DNA of 64,000 nt from Nocardia sp. XZ_19_385 (lineage in GTDB: Bacteria; Actinomycetota; Actinomycetes; Mycobacteriales; Mycobacteriaceae). The stretch spans positions 2,638,534-2,702,533 of the forward strand of contig NZ_JACVEE010000001.1 in NCBI RefSeq assembly GCF_015355755.1, read 5' to 3'. The position numbers and the translations under genes were made by a program. Position 1 is the stretch's first letter, and each line of letters opens with the position of its first letter. Below are positions 1-8,627 of the stretch, in pieces. The notes beneath the pieces are model-generated. The model did not search any database. It saw only the letters and a program-made list of their open reading frames with translations, and had not been told where the DNA came from.

Positions 1-1605
1 CTCATGGCGACAGCCTTGCTGGTGACCGCGTGCGGCGGGTCGGACACCGGGTCGGGCGGATCGGGGCAACCCCGCAGCGGCGGGTCGCTGACCTGGGGTG
101 TGGAGACGGAGCCGACCACGCTCAATCCGCACCTCAACGGTCAGAGCAACACCAAGCTGATGCTGCGCAACACCTACGAGACGCTGCTGGCGCGCACCCA
201 GGACGGCGGTTTCCTCCCCTGGCTGGCCACCGGTCATGAGGTATCGCCGGACGGGCTGACCTACACCTTCACCCTGCGCGAGGACGTGAAGTTCACCGAC
301 GGCAATCCGCTGACCGCGGCCGCGGTGGCCCGCAACTTCACCACGATGCAGGACGTGGCCTACTCCGGCGGGTTCTCCTCCGGACCGTTGTCGAACCTGG
401 CCGGAGTCAGCGCGCGGGACGAACGCACGGTGGTCTTCACGCTGAAGAATCCCTACGCGCCATTCCTCGACTTCGCCTCCGGTTTCGACATCATCTCCCC
501 CGCCGCGTGGGACAAGCCTCAGCTCAAAGCTGGTGGGCCCGAGATCGCGGGCACCGGTCCGTTCATTCTCGATCGCTACGTCAAGGGTCAGGAACTGCAC
601 TTCCGGAAGAACCCGGACTACAACTGGGCGCCGCGCAACGCCGCCCATCAGGGCCCGGCCTACCTCGACGAGGTGACCTACCGATTCCTGCCCGAATCCT
701 CGGTGCGCACCGGTGCGCTCACCTCCGGTCAGGTCGATCTCATCGAGGGCGTCTCCGGCAACGACGCCTCGCTGTTCCAAGACAATCCGGAGTTCACCTA
801 TCAGCGCTCGCTGAACAACGGCAGCCCGTACACGCTGTACTGGAACGCGACCTTCGGTCCGGCCGCCGACGAGAAGGTCCGCAAGGCGCTGAACAACTCC
901 GTCGACGTCGATGCGATCCTGCAGTCGATCTATCGCGGTCAGCGCACCCGCGGGTGGGGTATCGCCTCCAGCGTCGACGCGCTGTTCTACGACAAGAGCA
1001 TCGAGCGCACCTACGGCGCCGACAAGAACGCCGCCAACCGCCTGCTCGACGAAGCAGGCTGGTCGGCAAGGGATTCCGATGGATTCCGGACCAAGAACGG
1101 TCAGCGCCTGACCGTCGAGCTGGTGCAGGCCCAGTCCACCGTCCGGGATCAGCGTGAGGTGCTGCTGCAGGCGGTCCAAGCGCAGGCCCGGCAGAACGCG
1201 GGCATCGACCTGAAGATCTCCTACGTCGATCTGGGCACCTACGCCGAGTTCCGTAAAAGCAACACCTTCGGCTCGATCGCCAACTCCGACACCCTGACCG
1301 GCGGCATCGATATCGAAAACCATTGGTACCCGCCGACTTCGAAGGGGACGCTGAACTACAGCCGGGCCGGCGATCCCGAACTGTCGGGCTGGCTGCAGGC
1401 CGCCGCAGCGACCATCGACACCGCCGCGCGGGCCGAGCAGTACGGGAAGTTGCAGCGGTTCGCGCTCCTGGACAAGGCATATGGGCTGCCGCTCTACATT
1501 CCCGAGAACCAGATCGCGGCCGGGACGCACGTGCACGGCGCGGGATTCCGGCCGTACAAGCAACTTCCGGAGAACGCGTACGACATCTGGGTCGACCGTG
1601 GCTGA
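1..1605 (+). CDS. Peptide/nickel-type ABC transporter substrate-binding lipoprotein (5' end outside window)
   Basis: Extracytoplasmic solute-binding protein of the DppA/OppA/NikA family (SBP family 5), which captures peptides or related solutes for the permeases encoded just downstream. The visible protein begins within a lipoprotein signal: the lipobox-like V-T-A-C is followed by a Gly/Ser-rich linker, but the charged n-region is missing. The reading frame is open to base 1, so the true start is probably upstream of the window. The ATG at 4 is unlikely to be the start. The body (about 530 residues) carries typical family features such as the segment around 'SPDGLTYTFTLREDVKFTDG'. It is followed after 24 bp by the first permease gene, giving the operon order SBP-permease-permease-ATPase. 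The substrate cannot be read from the sequence. Confidence 0.9.
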   Translation, partial: LMATALLVTACGGSDTGSGGSGQPRSGGSLTWGVETEPTTLNPHLNGQSNTKLMLRNTYETLLARTQDGGFLPWLATGHEVSPDGLTYTFTLREDVKFTDGNPLTAAAVARNFTTMQDVAYSGGFSSGPLSNLAGVSARDERTVVFTLKNPYAPFLDFASGFDIISPAAWDKPQLKAGGPEIAGTGPFILDRYVKGQELHFRKNPDYNWAPRNAAHQGPAYLDEVTYRFLPESSVRTGALTSGQVDLIEGVSGNDASLFQDNPEFTYQRSLNNGSPYTLYWNATFGPAADEKVRKALNNSVDVDAILQSIYRGQRTRGWGIASSVDALFYDKSIERTYGADKNAANRLLDEAGWSARDSDGFRTKNGQRLTVELVQAQSTVRDQREVLLQAVQAQARQNAGIDLKISYVDLGTYAEFRKSNTFGSIANSDTLTGGIDIENHWYPPTSKGTLNYSRAGDPELSGWLQAAAATIDTAARAEQYGKLQRFALLDKAYGLPLYIPENQIAAGTHVHGAGFRPYKQLPENAYDIWVDRG

Positions 1606-1629
1606 GGCGGCACACAATCAGCCGGGGCG

Positions 1630-2646
1630 GTGTCCATGACGCTCGAAATCACCGCACCGCAAGCAGTGGGGTCCGCAGTCGACACCGCACCCGGCGCTCG
1701 CACCGGCACCACGAAACAGATTGTGCTGCGGGTGATCTCGGGCATCGGAGTGCTGTGGGGCGCGGCAACCCTGTCCTTCATCGGGGTACGGCTCGCGCCG
1801 GGCGACACGGTCGACGTGCTGCTCGGCGAACAGCCGCGCACCCCGGAGGTCGAGGCGGCCATCCGGGCCGAGTGGGGCTTGGACAGCCCGGCCGTCGTGC
1901 AATACGCCCGATACCTGTGGAACGTGGCACACGGCGACTTCGGGCGCTCCTACGTGTTGCAGCGGCCGGTCTCGGAGGTTATCGGCGCGCAGGTCGGGCC
2001 GACCCTCGCGCTCACGGGGGCTGCGCTATTGGTGGCGCTGGCGTTCGCGGTCACCGTTGCAACCACCACGGCGGGTCGGCGACGCACGCGGGCGGTCGCG
2101 AATGCCGTTGAGCTGGCGCTGGTTTCGACGCCCGCGTTCTGGCTGGGCATCGTGCTGCTGTCGGTATTCAGCTTCCAGTTCAAGATCTTCCCGGTGGCCG
2201 CCAACAAGGGTTTGCCCGCGCTGGTGCTGCCCGCGCTGGCGCTCGGGCTGTCGCTCGGCGCGGTCATCTCCCAGGTGCTGCGCGACGGCCTCGAGCGGGC
2301 GCTCGACGAACCGTTCGCGGTGACAGTGCGCTCGTGGTCGGTGCGGGAAAGCCAACTGCGCGTGCGGCACGGACTGCGCCATGCCGCGCTGCCCGCGGTG
2401 ACGTTGACCGGCTGGCTGGTCGGCGGATTACTGGGCGGGGCGGTGATTATCGAGGAGGTCTTCGGCAGGCCCGGCCTCGGTCGCGTGACGGTCGAAGCTG
2501 TGCTGGCACAGGATCTTCCGGTTGTGCTCGCCGTCGCGATCCTGTCGGCTTTCGTCTACGTGGTGATCAGCACGCTTGTCGATCTGCTGTATCTGTGGCT
2601 CGACCCGCGCTTGCGCCGCGACTCACGGAACGGCGGCGCACGATGA
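1630..2646 (+). CDS. ABC transporter permease, DppB/OppB type
   Basis: Inner-membrane permease subunit of the peptide/nickel importer (binding-protein-dependent transport, DppB class), 338 residues. After a cytoplasmic N-terminus there is a first membrane helix, then the conserved periplasmic stretch 'RLAPGDTVDVLLGEQ', which corresponds to the PGDP-like region of DppB proteins. Several further helices and the cytoplasmic EAA-like loop follow, then 'GGAVIIEEVFGRPGLGRV', a DppB hallmark. The start is GTG 1630 or ATG 1636; the two differ by two residues. The stop overlaps the ATG of the next permease by 3 bases (ATGA at 2643-2646), which indicates translational coupling. Confidence 0.92.
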   Translation: MSMTLEITAPQAVGSAVDTAPGARTGTTKQIVLRVISGIGVLWGAATLSFIGVRLAPGDTVDVLLGEQPRTPEVEAAIRAEWGLDSPAVVQYARYLWNVAHGDFGRSYVLQRPVSEVIGAQVGPTLALTGAALLVALAFAVTVATTTAGRRRTRAVANAVELALVSTPAFWLGIVLLSVFSFQFKIFPVAANKGLPALVLPALALGLSLGAVISQVLRDGLERALDEPFAVTVRSWSVRESQLRVRHGLRHAALPAVTLTGWLVGGLLGGAVIIEEVFGRPGLGRVTVEAVLAQDLPVVLAVAILSAFVYVVISTLVDLLYLWLDPRLRRDSRNGGAR

Positions 2647-3512
2647 CAGCTGTCGTTCATCCGCGCACGACTGTTGGCCGGATCGCTTCGCGTGCAAGGA
2701 ATTTCGGCGTGACGCCAGGCCTCTCCGTGGCGGCGCTGACGGTGGGGCTGGTCGCGATCGCCGTGATCGCACCCGCCGTAATGGCCGGTGCCGATCCGCT
2801 GGCCGCCGATCCCCTTGCCGCCCAGCTCTCGCCGAGCGCCCAGCACTGGTTCGGCACCGATCATCTCGGACGCGATGTCTTCACGCGCGTGGTCCACGGC
2901 GCGCGCTACTCACTGCTCATCGGGGTCACCGCCGTGGCGATCGCGGTCGTGGCGGGCACGGCGCTCGGACTGCTGTCCGGGTTGGCCCGGGGGTGGCTCG
3001 ACGAGCTGGTCACCCGTTTCCTCGACGTGGTGTCGGCTTTCCCGGATCTGCTGCTCGCGCTGGTCCTGATCTCGTTCACCGGGCCGGGAACCACGAACCT
3101 GATCTTCGCACTCGGTATCGCCTCGATCCCCCGATTCGCCCGGGTGGTGCGGGCACAAACCCTGGTCGTGCAGGAATCCGGGTACGTCGAACAGGCGCGC
3201 ACCTTCGGCCTCACCCGGGCCACGCTGGTGCGGCGGCACGTCCTGCCGCACGCGGTGGCCCAGGTCCCGATCCTGGCCACCATCGGCCTGGGCACCGCCA
3301 TTCTCGGTGCGGCCGGCCTGAGCTTCCTCGGCATGGGTCCGCAACCGCCCGAACCGGAATGGGGCGCCATGCTCGCCGAGGGCCGCAATTATCTGCGCGT
3401 TGCCTGGTGGATCGCGGTACTTCCCGGTGTGGCCGTCACCGCCACCGTCATTGCCGTGAGTTCCCTGGGCCGGCACTGGCAACGAAACTACGACGGAAGG
3501 TCCGCGACGTGA
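2643..3512 (+). CDS. ABC transporter permease, DppC/OppC type
   Basis: Second permease subunit, 289 residues. It has an N-terminal membrane helix and the family motif 'HWFGTDHLGRDVFTRVVHGAR' (DppC signature: FGTD..GRD), then five further helices with the EAA loop near 'RTFGLTRATLVRRHVLPHA'. It pairs with the upstream DppB-type protein to form the transmembrane channel. The ATG at 2643 was chosen because it overlaps the upstream stop and begins just before the membrane domain; the frame is open further upstream but that part has no membrane-protein character. The stop (TGA 3510-3512) overlaps the GTG start of the ATPase gene. Confidence 0.92.
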   Translation: MTAVVHPRTTVGRIASRARNFGVTPGLSVAALTVGLVAIAVIAPAVMAGADPLAADPLAAQLSPSAQHWFGTDHLGRDVFTRVVHGARYSLLIGVTAVAIAVVAGTALGLLSGLARGWLDELVTRFLDVVSAFPDLLLALVLISFTGPGTTNLIFALGIASIPRFARVVRAQTLVVQESGYVEQARTFGLTRATLVRRHVLPHAVAQVPILATIGLGTAILGAAGLSFLGMGPQPPEPEWGAMLAEGRNYLRVAWWIAVLPGVAVTATVIAVSSLGRHWQRNYDGRSAT

Positions 3513-5167
3513 GCGGTCAGAGTTTGGTCGCTGTCACGGATCTGCGCATCGGCTTTCCGGCGCGGGCCGGAATCCGCGATGTGGTCAAGGGCATCGATCT
3601 GCGGATCGATCCGGGCGAGACCGTGGCCCTGGTGGGCGAATCGGGATCGGGCAAGTCGGTGACAGCCCGTGCGCTGGTCGGGCTGACCGGATCCGGCGCG
3701 GTCGTGCGCGCCGGGCAATTGCAGCTGTTCGGACAGGACGCGCGTAACCATCGGGAACGCCAGTGGCGCCGAATCCGGGGCAGCGACATCGGATTCGTGC
3801 TCCAGGACGCACTCGTCTCCCTCGATCCGCTCTGCACGGTCGGCGCGCAACTGGCCGAGGCGCAACGCGCGCTGACCGACCTGCGTCGGCCGGCGATCAT
3901 CGAACGCAGCGTCCAGTTGCTGACCGATGTCGGCGTCCCCGAGCCCGAGCGGCGTTTGTCGCAGTATCCCTATGAGCTTTCCGGCGGACTGCGCCAGCGG
4001 GTGCTGATCGCGACGGCGATCGCGGGCGAGCCCCGGTTGATCATCGCCGACGAGCCGACCACCGCGCTCGATGTCACTGTGCAGCAACAGATTCTGGAGC
4101 TGCTCCGGCAACGCAAGGAGGCGGGCAACGCACTGCTGCTGATCAGCCATGATCTGGCGGTAGTCGCGGAATTGGCCGACCGAGTGCTGGTCATGCGGAA
4201 TGGCGAGGTCGTCGAGGAGGGAAACACCCATGATGTCCTGACTCGGCCTGCACATCCCTACACGAAGAAGCTGCTCGCGGCGGTGCCGTCGGCCGCTTCG
4301 CGCGGGACGAAGTTGTCGGTCTCCGACGACCCGGCCACCGACCGCCTGCCACTGCCACCGCGCACCGTGGACGACAGCCGAATCGTGTTGTCGGTCCAGC
4401 ACCTTCGCAAGATCTACGGCTCCGGATCGGCCGCCCGTGCCGTGGTCGACGACGTCGACTTCGACCTGTTCGCCGGTGAAACGCTCGGGATCGTCGGCGA
4501 GTCCGGATCCGGCAAGACCACGACAGCACGGCTCGCATTGCGCCTCATCACACCCACCTCCGGCCGCGTCGTCGTGGACGGCGAACCGTGGAGCGAATAC
4601 ACCGACAGCGAGTTGCGCCGCCACCGCGGCACCGCACAGCTGATCGCACAGGACCCGCTGAGCTCCTTCGACCCGCGCTACACCGTCGAGCGCGTCATCG
4701 GCGAAAGTCTCGACACAATCGGTGTCCGAAAGCGCTTCCGCGCCAACCGAGTCCGCGAAATCCTCGACGCCGTAGGCCTCAGCCGCGACCTGCTCGACCG
4801 GCACCCCCGAACCCTGTCCGGCGGGCAACGCCAGCGCGTCGCCATCGCCCGCGCCCTGGCCCCCAACCCCGCGCTCATCGTCGCCGACGAGCCGGTCTCC
4901 GCCCTCGACGTCTCGGTCCAGGCCCAGATCCTCGACCTACTCGCCGAACTCCAAGCGGAATTCGGCACCGCCCTGCTGCTCATCTCGCACGACCTGGGCG
5001 TGGTCCACCACATCGCCGACCGCGTCGTCGTCATGAAGGACGGCCGCGTCGTCGAGTCCGGCGACGTCGACTCGGTTCTGCATGCGCCACAACACGATTA
5101 CACCCGCCGACTGGTCGCCTCGGTCCCCCGGCTGCCTGTGCTCACCCACCCGGCCGGGGACACCTAG
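3509..5167 (+). CDS. ABC transporter ATP-binding protein with two fused nucleotide-binding domains (DppD-DppF type)
   Basis: Cytoplasmic energy-coupling subunit, 552 residues, in which the two ATPases usually separate in Dpp/Opp systems are one polypeptide. Domain 1 has Walker A GESGSGKS, signature LSGGLRQRV and Walker B LIIADEPTTALD. Domain 2 has Walker A GESGSGKT, signature LSGGQRQRV and Walker B LIVADEPVSALD. Each domain has a D-loop and a switch His (LLISHDL). A linker of about 50 residues rich in Asp/Pro/Arg separates them. Each domain ends with the oligopeptide-transporter-type tail (HPYTKKLLAAVP and HDYTRRLVASVP). The GTG start at 3509 overlaps the stop of the DppC-type gene by 4 bp and places the first beta-strand correctly. 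Last gene of the operon. Confidence 0.93.
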   Translation: MSGQSLVAVTDLRIGFPARAGIRDVVKGIDLRIDPGETVALVGESGSGKSVTARALVGLTGSGAVVRAGQLQLFGQDARNHRERQWRRIRGSDIGFVLQDALVSLDPLCTVGAQLAEAQRALTDLRRPAIIERSVQLLTDVGVPEPERRLSQYPYELSGGLRQRVLIATAIAGEPRLIIADEPTTALDVTVQQQILELLRQRKEAGNALLLISHDLAVVAELADRVLVMRNGEVVEEGNTHDVLTRPAHPYTKKLLAAVPSAASRGTKLSVSDDPATDRLPLPPRTVDDSRIVLSVQHLRKIYGSGSAARAVVDDVDFDLFAGETLGIVGESGSGKTTTARLALRLITPTSGRVVVDGEPWSEYTDSELRRHRGTAQLIAQDPLSSFDPRYTVERVIGESLDTIGVRKRFRANRVREILDAVGLSRDLLDRHPRTLSGGQRQRVAIARALAPNPALIVADEPVSALDVSVQAQILDLLAELQAEFGTALLLISHDLGVVHHIADRVVVMKDGRVVESGDVDSVLHAPQHDYTRRLVASVPRLPVLTHPAGDT

Positions 5168-5264
5168 CGGATCTTCGGGTCCCAGGCGCAACCGATGAGT
5201 TTGCTGTAGATTTGCTGATCGATGATCCGGCACGATCCGTACGACCCCGAAGGGGCTGTCACCG

Positions 5265-7115
5265 ATGTTGGCCTGGTTGGAAATCGCCTTTACCGGCATA
5301 GCGTCCGCGGTGTGCGCCGCCGCGGCCTTCGTGGTTCTGCGACAGTGGTTCCCCCGTCTGCGAAACCTGGACATGCTGGCAGGCCCGGTGGTCTTCGGTC
5401 TACCGGCGGTCGTGGCCTGGGACAGCCCGATCATCTGGGCGGCGCTGGTCACCGCTGCAGTCGTTACGGGGGCCCTGCGTCGAGCCCGGCCCTACCTGCA
5501 TGTGCCGGGGGCTGCGTTGATCGTGCTGATGGCGTTCGCCGCGATCGATACCGGCCTGTGGTTGCCCGCCTTCGCAATGCATCCGCGCACCGATTCCGTC
5601 ACCGCCGCCGTAGTGTTGATCTTCGCGGCGGGGTTCGCCTTCATCACTCCGGCAATGCTCACCGCTCAGTTCCTTGCCCTGGAGCCGCTGCTTCGGGACA
5701 GCTGGTCGAGATCGCGACCGCACGCCGAATCCGAGCCGGCGCGGCGCGGACCCATGGTTTCGGTTCATGTGCCCTGCTACGCCGAACCGCCCGAGATCGT
5801 GATCGCCACCCTGGATTCGCTGGCGAACCTGGATTACGACAATTTCGAAGTGCTGGTAATCGACAACAACACCGAGGACCCGGCGTTGTGGGAGCCGGTG
5901 CGCCGCCACTGCCGGACGCTGGGTGACCGGTTCCGCTTCTTCCATGTGACCGGTATGACGGGGGCGAAGGCCGGGGCGCTCAACTACGCGTTGACCAAGA
6001 CCGATCCGGCGGCCGAACTGATCGCCCTGGTCGATGCCGACTGGCAGGTGCGACCGGATTTCCTGTCCCGCCTGGCGCCCTATTTCACGGACCCGCGCAT
6101 GGCCGCGGTGCAGACGCGCTACGACTACCGGGACTGGCGGGAGCGGCGGTTCCTGACCGGTTGTTTCTGGCATTACCGGGTCGGGTTTCCGACGCTGTTC
6201 CGCAGTCTCGACGAACGCCGGGCGGCGTTCACGGTTGGAACCATGTGCGTGCTGCGCCGACGGGCCGTCGAGCAGGTAGGCGGCTGGGCCACCTGGTGTC
6301 TGACCGAGGACTCCGAGATCGTGGTCCGGCTCCAGGCGGTGGGGTACGAATCACGGCTGGTGCTCGGCGATTTCGGGCACGGACTCATCCCGGAACGGTT
6401 CGCCGATTACACCAAACAACGCTATCGCTGGACCTTCGGCCCGGTACAGGAATTCCGGCGGCACTGGCGGCTGATCCTGGCCAGGTCCTCGAAATTCTCT
6501 CCGGCCCAGCGATTTCTGCATCTACATCACGGGTTCGGTCTGATCGCCGGTGCGATCGCGATGGTGCTGTCGTTGCCGGTGACCGCGGTCGCGGTGATCT
6601 CCCTGGCCTGGCACGAGCATGAGCTGCCGCTGGGCTCGGCGGTGCTGCTGGTAGCCGTGCTCGGCATCGTCGTGGGGCCGATGTTGAGACTGACCTGCTA
6701 CCGGGTCGCCGACGGTCTCTCGGCCCGCCAGGGCGTGGCCGTCCAGCTGATGACCATGTCGCTGCAATTCACCTGTGCGCGAGCGGCATTGACGGCAGCC
6801 CGCACCGGCGCTGCCGAGTGGGCCCGGACCAGCAAGTTCACCGTCCGCCCGGTCGGTGTCCGCGCGATCTGGACCGCTCGGGGCGAACTGCTGATCGCGG
6901 CGGCCGGTATCACCGTCGCGGTGGCGTGCGCCGCGGCGCATCACACCGGCGCGATGCTGTTACTCGAGCTCGCGCTCGCCGTGCGTGCCGCCTGCCTGCT
7001 CGCCGCGCCGGTCGCGGTACTCCTGGCCGACCGCGAACTCCGGCCCGCCGACTCCCCGGGGTTCGCGCCGATCGTAGACAGCCATCCCACGGACGTGATG
7101 TCACGCGCTCGCTGA
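5265..7115 (+). CDS. Membrane-bound family 2 glycosyltransferase (processive, BcsA/HasA-like)
   Basis: Probable inner-membrane polysaccharide synthase or glycan-extending enzyme, 616 residues. Four or more N-terminal membrane helices (to about residue 145) are followed by a GT-A catalytic domain with the processive GT2 motifs in order: a nucleotide-binding Asp near 'VLVIDNNTED', 'LVDADWQV' (DxD-like), 'CLTEDSEI' (catalytic Asp of TED) and 'KQRYRWTFG' (Q-x-x-R-W). C-terminal membrane helices follow. The family makes cellulose-, hyaluronan- or mannan-like chains; the product here is unknown. No partner genes (BcsB, deacetylase) lie next to it. Its last 15 bases overlap the end of the convergent TetR gene. 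Confidence 0.85.
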   Translation: MLAWLEIAFTGIASAVCAAAAFVVLRQWFPRLRNLDMLAGPVVFGLPAVVAWDSPIIWAALVTAAVVTGALRRARPYLHVPGAALIVLMAFAAIDTGLWLPAFAMHPRTDSVTAAVVLIFAAGFAFITPAMLTAQFLALEPLLRDSWSRSRPHAESEPARRGPMVSVHVPCYAEPPEIVIATLDSLANLDYDNFEVLVIDNNTEDPALWEPVRRHCRTLGDRFRFFHVTGMTGAKAGALNYALTKTDPAAELIALVDADWQVRPDFLSRLAPYFTDPRMAAVQTRYDYRDWRERRFLTGCFWHYRVGFPTLFRSLDERRAAFTVGTMCVLRRRAVEQVGGWATWCLTEDSEIVVRLQAVGYESRLVLGDFGHGLIPERFADYTKQRYRWTFGPVQEFRRHWRLILARSSKFSPAQRFLHLHHGFGLIAGAIAMVLSLPVTAVAVISLAWHEHELPLGSAVLLVAVLGIVVGPMLRLTCYRVADGLSARQGVAVQLMTMSLQFTCARAALTAARTGAAEWARTSKFTVRPVGVRAIWTARGELLIAAAGITVAVACAAAHHTGAMLLLELALAVRAACLLAAPVAVLLADRELRPADSPGFAPIVDSHPTDVMSRAR

Positions 7116-7760
7116 CGGCCCGGCCAGTGCGGGCCAGAGGGTGGCGCTGAGCTTTTCGGCCAGGCCGCTTCGGGTTTCGGCGTCGTCACCGCGCAGGAAA
7201 GCGCCGAAATAGGCGCCGAAGACCATGGTGGCGATCGTGCGGGTGTCGATGCCGGAGCGTACGGCCCCGCGGTCGATCAGTTGCCGCAAGACGTTTTCGA
7301 CCTGGGAGACACGGGGTTCGACGGCGCGTTCGACGACATGGGCGAGTAATTCCGGCACCCGGTCGGCTTCGCTGATGAAGCCGCCCTGCAAGACGATGGC
7401 GTCGGGGTTGTAGTAACACGGGTCGACGCGGCGGATGGCTTCGGTGAACGCCTCGCGCGGTGCCAGGTCCTCGAACGCGAAGGGCGGGGTGGCCGCCGTC
7501 TGGACGCGGAAACCGTAGTCGAGGGCGTCGATGACGAGTTCGAGTTTGTTCGGCCAGCGCCGGTAGAGGGTGGGGCGGGTGACCCCGGCGTCGGAGGCGA
7601 TGTCGCCCAGCGCCATCCGCGTGTAGCCGTGGGTGACCAGGCGGCGGCGGGTGGCGAGGATGATCGCCTCGTCCACGCCGGGATCGCGCGGGCGTCCGCC
7701 GCGGGAACCGGACTTGCCGGCCGGTGGCTGTTCGGTGGATTCGGTGCGCTGTCGCGTCAT
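7101..7760 (-). CDS. TetR/AcrR family transcriptional regulator
   Basis: DNA-binding repressor of 219 residues. After a basic N-terminus (GGRPRDPGVDEAI), the TetR helix-turn-helix is clear: 'MALGDIASDAGVTRPTLYRRWPNK' in two pieces around residues 50-73. The ligand-binding C-terminal half is typical in length. The gene lies downstream of the alpha/beta hydrolase on the same strand. A palindromic site 5' of its ATG (7783-7803) has the same architecture as one 5' of the hydrolase gene (8603-8623). The simplest reading is autoregulation plus control of the hydrolase. Ligand unknown. Confidence 0.92.
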   Translation of the reverse strand: MTRQRTESTEQPPAGKSGSRGGRPRDPGVDEAIILATRRRLVTHGYTRMALGDIASDAGVTRPTLYRRWPNKLELVIDALDYGFRVQTAATPPFAFEDLAPREAFTEAIRRVDPCYYNPDAIVLQGGFISEADRVPELLAHVVERAVEPRVSQVENVLRQLIDRGAVRSGIDTRTIATMVFGAYFGAFLRGDDAETRSGLAEKLSATLWPALAGPSASA

Positions 7761-7782
7761 GGCCTCCCCGTTTCACTGTTGC

Positions 7783-7803
7783 GTTACGCGTCCAGACTGT
7801 AAC
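7783..7803. promoter_or_regulatory. Candidate TetR operator upstream of the tetR-type gene
   Basis: Imperfect palindrome GTTACGCG-N5-ACTGTAAC, 22 bp upstream of the TetR start codon. The right arm is identical to that of the perfect palindrome at 8603-8623, and the 8-5-8 spacing is the same. A longer overlapping perfect pair GCGTTAC (7781-7787) / GTAACGC (7799-7805) also exists. Spacing and position fit autorepression; this is inference. Confidence 0.65.
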
Positions 7804-7848
7804 GCGGCGGGGAGGCCATCCCTCCCGATCACCGGTGGGGGCTGCGGG

Positions 7849-8580
7849 TCAGCGGGTGCCCTCGTAGGCCTGCTCGATCAGGTCGGTAACCGCGCCGGGC
7901 TGGCTGATCATGACCGCGTGCGAGGAATCGACTTCGCGGATCTGGGCCCCGGCCCGCTCGGCCATGAACCGTTCCAGGCTCGGCGCGATGGCGTGATCCT
8001 TGGTCGCGATCAGCGCCCACGACGCAATGGTCTGCCATCCGGCCGCGGTGGCCGGTTCGCCGAAGGCTTCGGCGGCGACCGGGCGCTGCGAGATCGCCAG
8101 GAATGCGGCGGTCGAGGCGTCGACGTCGGCGGCGAAGGCGGTCGAGAACTGGGCCTGATCCAGCCACACCTCGGTGCCGGTCGAGCCGTCGGGGCGGGCG
8201 TACTGGAAGACCTGCTGAGGCAGCGCCGGCACGGACGGATCGGCGTGCGCCTCGAGCAGGCCACCGAGCGCCTCACCCACGTCGGGGATGAACGCGGCGG
8301 CGAACACGAGCGCCCGTACGTCGGCGATTCCGGGCGCGGCATTGCTGATGACCGCACCGGCGTAGGAGTGCCCGACCAGGATCTTCGGTCCGTCGATGCC
8401 CGCGAGCAGACCCTGCAGGTAGGCGGTGTCGTAGGCCAGGCCGCGCAGTGGGTTCGGCACCGCGACGACCGGGAAACCGCGCTGGTGCAGCTGTGCCGAA
8501 ACCGCTTGCCAGCCCGAGGCATCGGCAAACGCACCGTGCACCAGGACCACCGTGGGCTTACGTCCGGTGTGATTGCTCAT
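7849..8580 (-). CDS. Alpha/beta hydrolase (esterase-like, AbhA/SalR-type)
   Basis: Soluble alpha/beta-fold hydrolase of 243 residues. Seen: the oxyanion-region motif LVHGAFADASGW near residue 14, the nucleophile elbow GHSYAG with Ser72, and a C-terminal 'DSSHAVMISQPG' supplying the catalytic His. This compact family includes salicylate esterase-like and haloperoxidase-like proteins. Its ATG lies 22 bp from a perfect TetR-type palindrome (8603-8623), and the TetR gene follows on the same strand, so expression is probably inducible. It may be co-transcribed with, or separately regulated from, the acyltransferase whose stop is 47 bp upstream. Substrate unknown. Confidence 0.87.
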   Translation of the reverse strand: MSNHTGRKPTVVLVHGAFADASGWQAVSAQLHQRGFPVVAVPNPLRGLAYDTAYLQGLLAGIDGPKILVGHSYAGAVISNAAPGIADVRALVFAAAFIPDVGEALGGLLEAHADPSVPALPQQVFQYARPDGSTGTEVWLDQAQFSTAFAADVDASTAAFLAISQRPVAAEAFGEPATAAGWQTIASWALIATKDHAIAPSLERFMAERAGAQIREVDSSHAVMISQPGAVTDLIEQAYEGTR

Positions 8581-8602
8581 GATTTCCTTCTCCTTCGGTT
8601 TA

Positions 8603-8623
8603 GTTACAGTGAGTGACTGTAAC
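8603..8623. promoter_or_regulatory. Perfect palindromic operator (TetR-type) upstream of the hydrolase gene
   Basis: GTTACAGT-N5-ACTGTAAC, perfect 8-bp arms around GAGTG. It lies between the stop of the PapA-like gene (8628) and the hydrolase ATG (8580), where a hydrolase promoter would be. It shares the right arm and spacing with the site at 7783-7803 in front of the nearby TetR gene. Confidence 0.75.
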
Positions 8624-8627
8624 GTAA

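Noticed and set aside
2576..3508. Upstream extension of the fused ATPase frame
   Set aside because: This part overlaps the DppC-type permease gene out of frame and reads as Arg-rich nonsense. The GTG at 3509 gives a normal ABC ATPase start.
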